NCBI RefSeq assembly: GCF_024213375.1
Contig: NZ_JANAVJ010000033.1
Coordinates: 1 to 58,918, forward strand
Direction: 5' to 3'
Length of the DNA: 58,918 bases
Origin: Paenibacillus sp. MZ04-78.2
Lineage (GTDB): Bacteria > Bacillota > Bacilli > Paenibacillales > NBRC-103111
Shown: piece after piece, positions 35,906 through 44,696 of the stretch
Layout of the letters: each line of letters starts with the position of its first letter
Position numbering within the stretch: position 1 is the first letter of the stretch
Program-made: the position numbers and the translations under genes
The notes under the pieces: generated by a model
What the model saw: only the letters and a program-made list of their open reading frames with translations
Database searches by the model: none
Told to the model about the DNA's origin: nothing

Positions 35906-36487
35906 ATGGCCGCGGCACTGGACTTATTTGCCCGCAAGGGATATCACGGCACCAAAATTTCCGACGTGGTCAAAGCCTCGGGGGTGTCGCAAGGCACGTT
36001 CTACTGGCATTTTCAAAGCAAAGAGCAGCTCGCGCTGGAGTTAATCGAAGGCGGCAAAGAGCGGCTGATCCAAGTCATTGAGCAAGGCTACCGCAAGCAC
36101 GCGGGCACGGTAGACGACATGATGAGCTCGTCCGCGCGGCTGCTTACGGATCTGTTCGCCTTCGCCGACCGGAACCGGGATCTGATGGCTCTGCTGCTCA
36201 TGAAAGGCCAGGGCGCGGACCCGCCGGTGCGGGAAGCCGTCTCGCAGACCTGGATCGCGTTCGAGGAAGCGTTCAAAAGCAACATTCAGCGGGCCATCGA
36301 GCTCGGAATGCTGCCGCGGACGAACGACTTGTCGCTGCGGGCCAACATTCTCGTCTGTTTAATTACCGGCGTGCTGTCCAAATGGCTGTTCGGACCTATG
36401 CACGACGTCAATTTTCAATCCACGTATTCACCGTCGGATATCGCCGAAGAAACCGCCAAGTTCGAATTCCGAGGCTTGCTCGGATAA
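35906..36487 (+). CDS. TetR-family regulator of the ABC operon
   Basis: About 193 residues with HTH ALDLFARKGYHGTKISDVVKASGVSQGTFYWHFQSKEQL and a TetR ligand domain ending VNFQSTYSPSDIAEETAKF. The start is problematic: protein-like codons continue upstream of ATG 35906 (LPALPEQDQNRRQQL) without a start in that frame, while ATG 35854, which has the good GAGAGGGG site, is in another frame. A one-base indel near 35856, a CTG start at about 35861, or a sequencing error would explain this. Probably autoregulated through the palindrome at 35821. First gene of a five-gene unit. Confidence 0.85.
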   Translation: MAAALDLFARKGYHGTKISDVVKASGVSQGTFYWHFQSKEQLALELIEGGKERLIQVIEQGYRKHAGTVDDMMSSSARLLTDLFAFADRNRDLMALLLMKGQGADPPVREAVSQTWIAFEEAFKSNIQRAIELGMLPRTNDLSLRANILVCLITGVLSKWLFGPMHDVNFQSTYSPSDIAEETAKFEFRGLLG

Positions 36488-36527
36488 CCTATAATCCATC
36501 TACGAAGACCATAAGGAGGCAATTGTT

Positions 36528-37388
36528 ATGTCTATCAAATTAAGCAAATGGTTTAAATCCGCTTCGCTGCTGAGCGTTCTTGCGATCGCGCTCGCGGGAT
36601 GCGGAAGCAAGCCTGCCCCAGCACCGGATGCGAACGCCGGCAAGAAACCGGCCGAAACGACAACCGCCGCTAACTCGCTTGAGCAAATCAAGAAAGCCGG
36701 CAAAATCCGAGTCGGACTCATGGGCACCTACGCCCCGTACAACTTCCTGAACGACAAGCACGAGATTGACGGCTTCGATGCGGACGTTGCCAAGGCAGTA
36801 GCCAAACGTCTGGGCGTTCAAGTCGAATTCATCACCGGCGAGTTTTCCGGGCTGATCGAAGGGCTGCAAAAGGATAAATACGACGCGCTCGTAAGCCAGG
36901 TCACGATCACCGAGGACCGTAAGAAAACGATGGACTTCTCTACACCTTACGTGAAAAACGCCGTGAACGTTATCGTCAAGAGCGACAACACGACGATCCA
37001 AAAGCTCGAAGACTTCAAAGGCAAAAAGATCGGCGTCGGGCTCGGCACGAACGACGAGAAATATTTGCGCGACGTCGCCATGCCGAAGGTCGGCACGTTC
37101 GAAATCGCTACGTATAACGATGTCATCACCTCGCTGAAGGACCTGAACGTCGGCCGCATCGACGCGACAATCAATAACGTATTCGCCATCAAGCCGCTGA
37201 TCGAGAAAAACCAATTCAAGGTCAAAGCGGTCGGAGACCCGATTAAAGAGGATTTTGCCGGTGTCGCCATCCGCAAGAACAACCCGGAGCTGCTCGACGC
37301 GATCAATAAAGCGCTGGCCGAGATGAAGACCGACGGCACGTTCAAAGAGATTTTCCAAAAATGGTTTGGCGTAGACCCGAACTTCTAA
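36528..37388 (+). CDS. Amino-acid ABC transporter substrate-binding lipoprotein
   Basis: 286 residues. Lipoprotein signal with lipobox ALAGC at about residues 20-24, an Ala/Pro-rich linker, then the SBP family 3 fold: GKIRVGLMGTYAPYNFLN, GFDADVAKAVAKRLGV, DALVSQVTITEDRKKTMDFSTPY, GKKIGVGLGTNDEKYL. AAGGAGG precedes ATG 36528. It is anchored outside the membrane and delivers a polar amino acid to the permease below. Exact substrate unknown. Confidence 0.95.
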   Translation: MSIKLSKWFKSASLLSVLAIALAGCGSKPAPAPDANAGKKPAETTTAANSLEQIKKAGKIRVGLMGTYAPYNFLNDKHEIDGFDADVAKAVAKRLGVQVEFITGEFSGLIEGLQKDKYDALVSQVTITEDRKKTMDFSTPYVKNAVNVIVKSDNTTIQKLEDFKGKKIGVGLGTNDEKYLRDVAMPKVGTFEIATYNDVITSLKDLNVGRIDATINNVFAIKPLIEKNQFKVKAVGDPIKEDFAGVAIRKNNPELLDAINKALAEMKTDGTFKEIFQKWFGVDPNF

Positions 37389-37415
37389 TCAGCGCGGACC
37401 GGGAGGATGCACGGC

Positions 37416-38060
37416 ATGGAACTGGTTTTACAGAACTTCCAATTTCTATTGACGGGGGCGTATTATACGCTGCTGATCACGATCGTCTCGATGTTCTTCG
37501 GACTGATCATCGGGATGATCGTCGCCATCGCCCGTCTCAAAGGAAATTGGCTCATAAGTAATCTGGCCAAAGGTTACGTGTCCATCATTCGCGGAACCCC
37601 GATTCTGGTACAGATCTTCATCATCTATTACGGACTACCCGACTACGGGATTACGCTCGGGCCGCTCACAGCGGCCTTTATTTCTCTTAGTATCAACATC
37701 GGCGCCTACTTGTCCGAGACGTTCCGCGGCGCGATTTTGTCCGTGCCCAAAGGGCAGACGGAAGCAGCCCTGTCGCTGGGCTTGACCCCATGGCAGACAA
37801 TGCGGCGGGTCGTGCTGCCGCAGGCGGCCCGCGTGGCGATCCCGCCGATGGGCAATACGTTCATCGGGATGCTGAAGGAGACGTCGCTCGTGTCTGTCGT
37901 TACCGTGACCGAGCTGCTGCGCTCCGCCCAACTGCTGATTGCGCAGTATTATGTCGCCATGCCGTTTTATATCGCCATTGCTCTCATGTATTGGGTGATG
38001 AGCATGTCCTTTTCGTACATTTTAGACCGCATCGAATCTCGTTTGTCAAAAGCTTATTAA
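37416..38060 (+). CDS. Amino-acid ABC transporter permease
   Basis: About 214 residues of the HisM/GlnP type with five membrane segments. The EAA loop is seen as GQTEAALSLGLTPWQTMRRVVLPQAARVAIPPMGN, the contact to the ATPase. ATG 37416 (MELVLQNF) is 9 bases after GGGAGG, so it is better than the in-frame ATG at 37407. Forms the channel, probably as a homodimer since only one permease gene is present. Confidence 0.95.
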   Translation: MELVLQNFQFLLTGAYYTLLITIVSMFFGLIIGMIVAIARLKGNWLISNLAKGYVSIIRGTPILVQIFIIYYGLPDYGITLGPLTAAFISLSINIGAYLSETFRGAILSVPKGQTEAALSLGLTPWQTMRRVVLPQAARVAIPPMGNTFIGMLKETSLVSVVTVTELLRSAQLLIAQYYVAMPFYIAIALMYWVMSMSFSYILDRIESRLSKAY

Positions 38061-38075
38061 GGGAGTGTGATCTGC

Positions 38076-38834
38076 ATGATCGAGGTAAACCAACTCGGCA
38101 AAAGCTTCGGCGATCTGGTCGTCTTCCGCGACATCAATCTACATATTCGCTCCCGCGAAATCGTGGTCTTGGTCGGCCCGAGCGGCTCCGGCAAAAGCAC
38201 GCTGCTCCGCTGTCTGAACGGGCTGGAGGAGCCTGACGCAGGCTCGATTCGGGTGGGCGATGCGGCATGGGACGCCTCCATAGACGATGCAAGCAAAAAG
38301 CAGGCGATCCGGCACATCCGTACGTTAACCGGCATGGTGTTCCAGTCGTTCAATTTGTTCCCCCATATGACCGCCTTGGAGAACATCATTATGGCTCCCA
38401 CGATTGTTAAAAAGCTGAGCCGGGCGCAGGCCGTGGAGATCGGAGAATCACTGCTCGCCAAGGTGGGGCTGTTAAATAAGAAGAACGAATATCCTTCCCG
38501 GCTGTCCGGCGGCCAGCAGCAGCGGGTCGCGATTGCCCGGGCTCTCGCCATGCAGCCGCAGATGATGCTGTTCGACGAGCCGACATCCGCGCTCGATCCC
38601 GAATTGACGGGCGAGGTGCTGTCCGTCATGAAGCAGCTTGCCGCGGAAGGTATGACGATGATCGTCGTCACCCATGAGATGAAGTTTGCGCGGGAAGCGG
38701 CGAACCGGGTTATTTTTATGAGCGACGGCAAAATTCAGGAAGAGGGCGCGCCGGAGCAGTTTTTCGTCCAGCCGCAGACGGAGCGGGCCCGCAAGTTTTT
38801 GCGGCAAATCGAAGGTGCGCCGGAGACGGAGTAA
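38076..38834 (+). CDS. Amino-acid ABC transporter ATPase
   Basis: About 252 residues of the GlnQ/HisP type: Walker [11 protein letters not shown]-loop [12 protein letters not shown], signature [15 protein letters not shown], Walker [14 protein letters not shown] and H-loop VVTHEM. ATG 38076 has AAGGGAGTG at a good distance. Powers uptake together with the two preceding genes, 15 bases downstream of the permease. Confidence 0.96.
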   Translation: MIEVNQLGKSFGDLVVFRDINLHIRSREIVVLVGPSGSGKSTLLRCLNGLEEPDAGSIRVGDAAWDASIDDASKKQAIRHIRTLTGMVFQSFNLFPHMTALENIIMAPTIVKKLSRAQAVEIGESLLAKVGLLNKKNEYPSRLSGGQQQRVAIARALAMQPQMMLFDEPTSALDPELTGEVLSVMKQLAAEGMTMIVVTHEMKFAREAANRVIFMSDGKIQEEGAPEQFFVQPQTERARKFLRQIEGAPETE

Positions 38835-38861
38835 CGAGGAAGATTGGAAGGAGTGGACATT

Positions 38862-40076
38862 GTGGTTCCGAGCAAAGCAGAGCATTTGAAGAACGTCGCG
38901 GCGCGGGCGCGGGCGATCATGGAGAAGGAAAATGTGAAAGCGCTCGTGGCGTCAAGCTGTGAAAATTTCTACTATTTGTCCGGCCACCCCAGCACGTTTA
39001 TGTACACGCTGCGTATGAACGAAGTCGCGCTGGCCGTGATGTTCCGCGACCCGAGCCGCCGCACGGTGATCATCATGAACGAATTTGAAGCCGCGGGCGT
39101 TCCGACGGATTTGCCTGGATGCGAGCTGCGCACGTACCCGACCTGGGTCGACGTCGACGATCCGCTCGGGCTGCGCGGCGGGAATTACGAGGGGCGACGG
39201 CCCGTGAACCATCAGGTGCAGGAGATGTTTGGGCTGCTCGGGCAGGTGCTGGCCGAACACGGAATTGGCGGCGGCAGGGTGGCCGTGGAGCTGAACTCCA
39301 TGCGGTATCCTGCCGTGAGTGCGCTGCGCGAAGCCGTCCCGGGCTTGGAATTCACGGAAGCGGGAGCGATCCTGACCGAGCTGCGCGCGCTCAAGACGCC
39401 TTGGGAAATCGTGCAGCTGCGCAAGAGCTGCGAATACGCCGAAATCGGCATCGCCGAAACGATCAAGGGAATCCGGGTCGGCAGCTCGGCCGCCGAGATT
39501 GCCGACGCCTTCCGGCTCGCGTTGCTGACGCATGCCGACGGCTCGTCCTCCCGCTTCCATATGATTTCGGTCGGGGCGCATTTTGCGCCTACGCATATAT
39601 TCGACACGCGTCCCGGCCAGCCGGGCGATCTGATCAAATTCGATGTCGGCGTCGACGTGGCCGGCTACGGCTCGGACATTGCGCGCACGTTCGTGCTCGG
39701 CACGCCGTCGGATATGGTGAAGCGCATCTACGGCGCACTGCGGGCCGGACACGACCGGCTGCTGGAGCTGATCGAGCCAGGGCTGCCGATGAAGCGCGCT
39801 TTTGACGAAGTGATGCCGCTGATCCGCCGCTCGGGCCTCCCGAATTACAACCGGGGACATCTGGGGCACAGCGCGGGACTGAGTCTCGCGGCCGAGGAAG
39901 CCCCGTTCCTGAGCCCGTCGGAGGAAACCGTCTTCCGGCCGGGCATGGTCATTTGTCTGGAGACGCCGTACTACGGCTACGGTGTCGGCTCGATCATGAT
40001 CGAGGACATGGTGCTGGTGACGGACAACGGCTGCGAGCGGCTGAACAAGCTGTCGCGGGATTTGATTACGCTGTAG
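38862..40076 (+). CDS. M24-family metallopeptidase (Xaa-Pro peptidase-like)
   Basis: About 405 residues. An N-terminal creatinase/prolidase-like domain (CENFYYLSGHPSTFMYTLRMNE) precedes the pita-bread catalytic domain with the five metal ligands: Asp pair in KFDVGVDVAGYGSDIART, His in RGHLGHSAG, Glu in ICLETPYY and Glu in MIEDMVLV. Start GTG 38862 lies 6 bases after AAGGAGTG. It is last in an operon with an amino-acid ABC importer, so it probably hydrolyses an imported Xaa-Pro dipeptide or an amino-acid derivative such as a creatine- or ectoine-like compound. Confidence 0.9.
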   Translation: MVPSKAEHLKNVAARARAIMEKENVKALVASSCENFYYLSGHPSTFMYTLRMNEVALAVMFRDPSRRTVIIMNEFEAAGVPTDLPGCELRTYPTWVDVDDPLGLRGGNYEGRRPVNHQVQEMFGLLGQVLAEHGIGGGRVAVELNSMRYPAVSALREAVPGLEFTEAGAILTELRALKTPWEIVQLRKSCEYAEIGIAETIKGIRVGSSAAEIADAFRLALLTHADGSSSRFHMISVGAHFAPTHIFDTRPGQPGDLIKFDVGVDVAGYGSDIARTFVLGTPSDMVKRIYGALRAGHDRLLELIEPGLPMKRAFDEVMPLIRRSGLPNYNRGHLGHSAGLSLAAEEAPFLSPSEETVFRPGMVICLETPYYGYGVGSIMIEDMVLVTDNGCERLNKLSRDLITL

Positions 40077-40085
40077 ATGGAAAAA

Positions 40086-40251
40086 GAAAAAGGTCAAAAA
40101 GACGCATTTACGTTGTCTTGAGCTTGTTGGGAAAGAGGTCAACTGAAGTATAGAGGTGTACGAGGGGGTGGGGTATCTACTTCCGTATGTTTCTCTATTT
40201 CAGTTCTTAACAAGCTCCAGATACGTTCACGCTGTCCATTTGACCTTTTTC
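40086..40251. repeat. 166-bp imperfect inverted repeat
   Basis: Outer arms GAAAAAGGTCAAA / TTTGACCTTTTTC, middle arms GAGCTTGTT / AACAAGCTC with ACGT-TCT on each side, inner AACTGAA / TTCAGTT. It could act as a terminator for the ABC operon or be a MITE-like element. The intergenic region to 40381 holds nothing else I can identify. Confidence 0.75.
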
Positions 40252-40381
40252 TCGTTTATGGGCTATGAATGAAAGAATTGCTTGACCGTCCCTTTGCCGT
40301 CTTCCAATCGTTGCTCCTTCCTTGAAAACCGGATAGTTCATCGTAAGTCCCCCTCTCCCAATTTACACGATACTACCAAAG

Positions 40382-40648
40382 CTATCTTTTCGGATCAACC
40401 GGAATTTCATCCGTTTTTTTATCCAGTTCGGCTTGCGAACGGGCTTCGATCTGTTGCAAGGCCGTTTCCGCCGTGTCCTTACCTTTTAATAGCTTCTCCA
40501 TCTCCTCGTTAATAATCGAATCGAAGGTCATCAAAAAACCTTTAGGCAGCTTGTCGAAGTTTTTATACATGGATTCGTTCGGCGGAGCATAACCTTTTTC
40601 AAAACCATCTACTCCTGTTCCCCATTGAAATCTAAACCTATTTTTCAA
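40382..40648 (-). pseudogene. Extracellular sugar-binding protein, C-terminal remnant
   Basis: 88 residues matching only the end of family 1 (sugar) solute-binding proteins: GYAPPNESMYKNFDKLPKGFLMTFDSI, NEEMEKLLKGKDTAETALQQIEARSQAELDK. The signal, the lipobox and most of the fold are missing and no other ABC sugar gene is nearby. The left edge of homology is at about 40625. Confidence 0.7.
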
Positions 40649-40713
40649 AATACATCCAAATCATCTTGCCACTATATGGTTAAAGTTCGCAAAAAAGAGT
40701 TGCCTACTCAAAC

Positions 40714-40753
40714 GCAAAAAAACCTGCCTCTGTAGAAAGAGACAGATTTTTTT
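40714..40753 (-). terminator. Terminator of the secreted-protein gene
   Basis: CTGtCTCT/AGAGgCAG stem with T7 tail on the minus strand and a T7 tail on the plus strand too, so probably bidirectional. Confidence 0.75.
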
Positions 40754-40767
40754 CCATAATGTTCCCC

Positions 40768-41532
40768 TTAGCCTTGGCTGTTAGCTGAGTCTGCGGAAGG
40801 CGCAGCCGGACGTTGTCCAGGCTTGCGGTCTACGAATTTGCCGATCGCCTCGTCCAAATTCGATTTGATTTGGCTGATGAGCTCGTCGCGGCTAATGCCT
40901 TTCTCCTGCGCGATTTCGGCCAGCGATTTGCCTGCTTTCATCGCGTCCTTGAGCTCCTGCTGGCTAATACCCAAAATCTTCGTCAGATTCTCGGGATTGC
41001 CCATCATCCCGAAAGCTCCTCTTTCGCCTTTTTCGCCGTGCTGACCTTGCGATTTCGTCGCGGTCACGGCTTGCTTCAAGTGGTCTGCCAGACCGGATTT
41101 ACGCTTGTCCGCTTGATCCTGCGTGATCTTGCCCGCGCTCACCGCATCGTCAATCGCCTTCGTTTCGGCGTCGGTCAGCTTTTGGATGAGAGCATCTTCC
41201 GTCAAGCCCGCTTTTTCCTGCGCGACTTGCGCCAGCGTTTTGTTCTGCTTCAGCTCGTCCATCAGTGTTTTCTCATCCAGGTTAAGCAGCGTTGCCGTTT
41301 CTTTCAGAATGTTCACGCCGCCGCGGAAGCCCTGCCCTTCCCGACCGAAGCCTTTCTTGTCAAAGCCGCCCTTGCCGAACTTCCCATGTCCGTGCTGCGC
41401 GCTATCTGCGGTTGTGCCGCTTTCCGTGCTAGTCGTTGCCGCATACGCTTGAGAGTAATATAATCCGGCCCCTCCGAGAAGAAAGCCTGCTGCGATAGTT
41501 CCTGCCATCAATTTTTTTCCGATTGTTTTCAT
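40768..41532 (-). CDS. Secreted helical repeat protein
   Basis: 254 residues with a Sec signal peptide ending AYAATTS and a Gly/His/Lys-rich linker (GHGKFGKGGFDKKGFGREG). Two related helical modules follow (LLNLDEKTLMDELKQNKTLAQVAQEKAGLTEDALIQKL and ILGISQQELKDAMKAGKSLAEIAQEKGISRDELISQI). The modules resemble those of secreted DUF2680/YckD-like proteins of Bacillales. GGAGAC precedes the ATG. No enzyme motif is visible; a cell-wall or metal-binding role is a guess from the His/Gly-rich linker. Confidence 0.8.
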   Translation of the reverse strand: MKTIGKKLMAGTIAAGFLLGGAGLYYSQAYAATTSTESGTTADSAQHGHGKFGKGGFDKKGFGREGQGFRGGVNILKETATLLNLDEKTLMDELKQNKTLAQVAQEKAGLTEDALIQKLTDAETKAIDDAVSAGKITQDQADKRKSGLADHLKQAVTATKSQGQHGEKGERGAFGMMGNPENLTKILGISQQELKDAMKAGKSLAEIAQEKGISRDELISQIKSNLDEAIGKFVDRKPGQRPAAPSADSANSQG

Positions 41533-41827
41533 GCGGTTTCATGTCTCCTTTGAGTTGGAATTTGTGTTTCACTTACACTTTGAAGTATAGGAGCTGTACA
41601 TTAATGGAACCTTAGTTTGGGCTGAGCGTTCGTTGAGCGAAAGCTGAATAAATGCTGAAAATGGAAAAAAACAAGTCGAATGCTGCCTCTCAACGGGCAA
41701 GCATCGGCTTGTTTTGAATTTCGTTGCTGAGGAAGTTCCAGACTCTAAGTGCGCGACTTTCGCCCGCGGGCCCTCGGAATAAAATCGGCCGGCAAAAGCC
41801 ATGATATCCGTAAAGGAGGGATTTCCC

Positions 41828-41962
41828 ATGAATATTATGGACGGGATGGACGCGGCCCGATACAATTCGGCGAACCCGGACGATAAAAGCAAAAAGAAGA
41901 AAGCCGAGGAAGACCGCAAAGAAATGCCGGCCCAAGTGCTGAGAAACTTAAACAACAAGTGA
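41828..41962 (+). CDS. Very small hydrophilic protein
   Basis: 44 residues (MNIMDGMDAARYNSANPDDK, then SKKKKAEEDRKEMPAQVL) with a strong AAAGGAGGG site 8 bases before ATG. Highly charged, probably unstructured. It is 25 bases ahead of another small hydrophilic gene with its own ribosome site, so the two form a unit closed by a terminator. Such pairs occur in Bacillales among stress- or spore-associated genes, but I do not recognise it. Confidence 0.6.
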   Translation: MNIMDGMDAARYNSANPDDKSKKKKAEEDRKEMPAQVLRNLNNK

Positions 41963-41987
41963 CCGCTGGAAGGAAAGGAAATGCGCC

Positions 41988-42227
41988 ATGACCCCCGATC
42001 ACAACAAAACGGCAGACGAAAGCGCAGGAGATATCCGAAGCCTGGAAGTCGATTCCGACGTCAATGACGATCCGAACCGCGAAGCTCAGCTTGATCAGTC
42101 GTTTCAGAGCTTTTACGAGAACATCAAGCGGCAGGTTCGGGCGAAAGAGGAAATAACCAACGTCCCCGGGGAATCCGTCTTCGACGCGGCGGTCGGGATG
42201 GACGAAGAGGCGGAGGAAGCACAATAA
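41988..42227 (+). CDS. Small acidic hypothetical protein
   Basis: 79 residues, very acidic (EVDSDVNDDPNREAQLDQ at the N-terminal half and GMDEEAEEAQ at the end), with one amphipathic helix in SFQSFYENIKRQVRAKEE. GGAAAGGAAATG is upstream. Not recognised; second gene of the unit with 41828. Confidence 0.65.
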   Translation: MTPDHNKTADESAGDIRSLEVDSDVNDDPNREAQLDQSFQSFYENIKRQVRAKEEITNVPGESVFDAAVGMDEEAEEAQ

Positions 42228-42243
42228 GCGCAGCAAACAAGAG

Positions 42244-42290
42244 AAAGCTTCATCTGGCGATGCCCGGCATCGTTAGATGAAGCTTTTTTT
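42244..42290 (+). terminator. Terminator of the two small genes
   Basis: AAAGCTTCATCT/AGATGAAGCTTT stem with a T7 run, 16 bases after the stop. Confidence 0.85.
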
Positions 42291-42317
42291 GGTATGGAAT
42301 GCGTCCGGAGGATTTTT

Positions 42318-42705
42318 TTGATACGCAACCTCGACCCTCTAGAGCGCTTATCAAGCGGCATCGGCGGAAGCTACTACAAAGTGCTTGCCGGAGTACGCCC
42401 TGTCTACCCGTCTTCCCAAGGGTTCGCCCTGATGCCGGAGCCGGTTGCCAAAGCCAAATACCCCTTCGAGTTAAGACCGAAGTACATTTACAGCGATCCT
42501 GCGTATTTGCTAAGCGGCTTAATCTGGGACATTCTCCTCATTCCCACCCAACGGAAAATGATGAAGCAAAGCGTCGTTGCCGAAACGGAAGGCGCGCTTT
42601 ACCGCAGCGTATCGGAAAGCTTCCAGCACATGGGATGTGTTCGGCACGTTGGTCATCATCATCCTGCTGATTGTGCTGTACTTGATGCTGGTTAAGCCGT
42701 TCTGA
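42318..42705 (+). pseudogene. Tail-anchored small protein, frameshifted
   Basis: TTG 42318 with GGAGGA 5 bases upstream begins a frame (NLDPLERLSSGIGGSYYKVL, then YPFELRPKYIYSDPAYLLSG and AETEGALYRSVSESFQHMG). Around 42635 the protein-like character passes to the next frame, which reads WDVFGTLVIIILLIVLYLML and ends VKPF at the TGA 42703-42705, a typical C-terminal membrane anchor. In the first frame the end is non-protein-like (CVRHVGHHHPAD). So one indel separates the two parts. The family is unknown to me. Confidence 0.5.
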
Positions 42706-42747
42706 GGAACGTCAACCAGTCATCACGCAATTAGCACAGGCTTGCGC

Positions 42748-43174
42748 TCATGGTAATTTAGGCCAATCCCTATCACTAGTGCTTTCATACTTTTCCATCA
42801 CCCATGAGTCATTCTCTCGTTCCAAAATAATTGTATCTTGATATGCAACTTTCTTTTCATTTCGAATTGTATCAACCTTCATTTTTATTTGAAATCTATT
42901 GTCGACGATCTTTCTAACATTAATGGTCTTAAAACCTTGTATTTCACCATAATAAAATCTATAAAGAAGTAGTTGATTTGCATATTTATCAATTTTAATG
43001 TACTTTGCAGCTTGATTCAATGAAGGGTCGGACATGTATGCCAAATAAAACTCGTGTATAACTTGATTAACTTCATTTTCTTCCAAAGAATTTGGATCAG
43101 ATTTAATAAAATAAACTAGAAATTAATACGATAATCGAAAGAAGGATAACAAAAAAAACTTTCAACCTACTCAC
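42748..43174 (-). pseudogene. Secreted DUF-like protein, frameshifted in the signal region
   Basis: GTG 43174 after AGAAGGTGAA encodes a signal-type start (MSRLKVFFVILLSIIVLI) that meets TAA. One base over, the frame continues KSDPNSLEENEVNQVIHEFY and runs to 42748 with a compact alpha-beta domain (YRFYYGEIQGFKTINVRKIV, DTIILERENDSWVMEKYE). A single-base indel near 43110-43120 separates signal and domain. The domain resembles small secreted NTF2-like/DUF4829-type proteins. Either a young pseudogene or a sequencing error. Confidence 0.5.
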
Positions 43175-43248
43175 TAATTCACCTTCTAAATTAAGCTATT
43201 ATGAATATATGCCGGAACAACATAATGTCCCAGAATATACATATTATA

Positions 43249-43446
43249 TCAAAATGGCGCTGTTTGAATCCAAACCTTTTCATCACTTTGTGAAGTGTAA
43301 TCAACTAAAATTCGATTTCTTGGGTATCCATAAAACTTACCCCAGTCTTGCGAGATACTCGGATTATACCTTTGACCTATTTTGACATTGCTCCAGTGAG
43401 CATATACAATAGCCACCCTCCTCCTCGCAATTCTCTCAGCTCGCAA
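43249..43446 (-). CDS. Short orphan reading frame, possible gene fragment
   Basis: The last 55 residues (VAIVYAHWSNVKIGQRYNPS, then WGKFYGYPRNRILVDYTSQ and KVWIQTAPF) look protein-like, whereas the beginning is Arg-rich readthrough of a GA-rich tract. There is no well-spaced start. Possibly the end of a secreted protein whose front is lost. Low confidence. Confidence 0.25.
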   Translation of the reverse strand: MRAERIARRRVAIVYAHWSNVKIGQRYNPSISQDWGKFYGYPRNRILVDYTSQSDEKVWIQTAPF

Positions 43447-43452
43447 AAAAAG

Positions 43453-43496
43453 AAACGCAAACCCGGCAATTCTAACCGTGCAGGTTTGCGTTCTTT
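43453..43496 (+). terminator. Hairpin terminator
   Basis: AACGCAAACC/GGTTTGCGTT stem followed by CTTTACTTT rightward and preceded by an A7 tract, so it can serve both directions between 43446 and the DUF2625 gene. Confidence 0.65.
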
Positions 43497-43684
43497 ACTT
43501 TCTGCTTATTGTTCCGCCCAACGAGTCCTTGTAAATTTTCGCCACGTTATTGTAAACTTATCCTGTCCCCGGTACAAACCTCGACCTGCCCGTGACGGGA
43601 CTCTTCCGTCATTCCTTTAAGTATGCCGAGATTTGACTCTTGGCGAAATTAATTCGATCTCTATATCAAATGAGGTGCTATACC

Positions 43685-44347
43685 ATGAAATCGTTGGATG
43701 AACTCATTGACGAATCGGAGTCCACATGGCTAGAAGTGCAGGACTGGGTTTCCAAAGCCGCCAATACCGTCGAAATTTTACCGGCGAATCCGCACGAAGC
43801 CAGAGAGGTATTGCATCAACTGCAAATTACGACCAGGTCCGTATTAGGTACAGTTGCGTATTATACCGGCGGCATCTTCATCGAGAACGGTTGGCTGCGT
43901 ATCTTGGGCTCCGGCAGTCGTCGGCTGCCGAGGAATTTGATCACGTGGAATGAAATCGGCACCGATGGAAAAAGCTCAAGACTTCCTTCATCGTTCTTAA
44001 TCGCCGACGACGTAGCAGGCGGCTTTTTCGCGCTGAACGGTGGTGCTTTCGAGGGCAAGCCGGGAGATGTGTTTTATTTCGCTCCCGATACGTTGGAGTG
44101 GGAAAGTCTGGATATGGGTTTTTCAGATTTTTTATATTGGGCTTGCTTTGGCGATGTGCAGAAGTTTTATGAGACTTTTCGTTGGGAAGGCTGGGTGGAA
44201 GAGGTTCGGCATATCGATGGAAATCAGGGAGTGTCGATTTATCCGTTCTTGTGGGCGGACGGCGGTCCCGTTACCAGTCGCGCCAGATCCGTCGTGCCGA
44301 TCGAGGAGCTATGGAAAATTTATGCATACGATAGTAAACTCAAATAA
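43685..44347 (+). CDS. DUF2625-family protein
   Basis: 220 residues. It matches the DUF2625 layout from its start: MKSLDELIDESESTWLEVQDW, then EVLHQLQITTRSVLGTVAYYTGGIFIENGWLRILGSGS, FYFAPDTLEWESLDMGFSDFLYWA and a Trp-rich end. Family function unknown; cytoplasmic. ATG 43685 has GAGGTG 7 bases upstream. Followed 50 bases later by the small membrane gene at 44396, possibly one transcript. Confidence 0.85.
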   Translation: MKSLDELIDESESTWLEVQDWVSKAANTVEILPANPHEAREVLHQLQITTRSVLGTVAYYTGGIFIENGWLRILGSGSRRLPRNLITWNEIGTDGKSSRLPSSFLIADDVAGGFFALNGGAFEGKPGDVFYFAPDTLEWESLDMGFSDFLYWACFGDVQKFYETFRWEGWVEEVRHIDGNQGVSIYPFLWADGGPVTSRARSVVPIEELWKIYAYDSKLK

Positions 44348-44395
44348 GAAAGTGCTAATTGGATAAGATTCCATCGAAAATGGGGTTTGATCCTT

Positions 44396-44689
44396 GTGAG
44401 AAACTCCTTCATCCTTGGGCCTAGTTGCTTGCTCGTTGTCGCACTGACTGCTATCTTTTTGAAAGACCCTGCAATATTTTATACGTATGCCGGGGGATTC
44501 GGGCTGATTTTTATGGGAGTGGCAGCGATCCTCACCGGTTCCGGCGTAAGCGGAGATCGGGAGAGGGCTAGTTATTGGATCAGCCATACCCATGACAGAG
44601 AAGCCAGACAGAAATGGGCAACGTATTGTTTTATAACCGGATTCCCCAACCTGCTCCTGGCCGCCGTCGTTTATTTCGGTTCGCTGTAA
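44396..44689 (+). CDS. DUF5316-like small membrane protein
   Basis: About 97 residues with three hydrophobic segments (FILGPSCLLVVALTAIFL, YTYAGGFGLIFMGVAAILTG, ITGFPNLLLAAVVYFGSL) and between them SGDRERASYW, the Gly-Asp-Arg turn typical of DUF5316. GTG 44396 is 9 bases after GGGGT; TTG 44387 is an alternative. Function unknown. Confidence 0.7.
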   Translation: MRNSFILGPSCLLVVALTAIFLKDPAIFYTYAGGFGLIFMGVAAILTGSGVSGDRERASYWISHTHDREARQKWATYCFITGFPNLLLAAVVYFGSL

Positions 44690-44696
44690 AACGGAA

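Noticed and set aside
38952..40142. Long antisense frame over the M24 peptidase
   Set aside because: The M24 metal ligands are intact on the plus strand; the antisense product has no family features.
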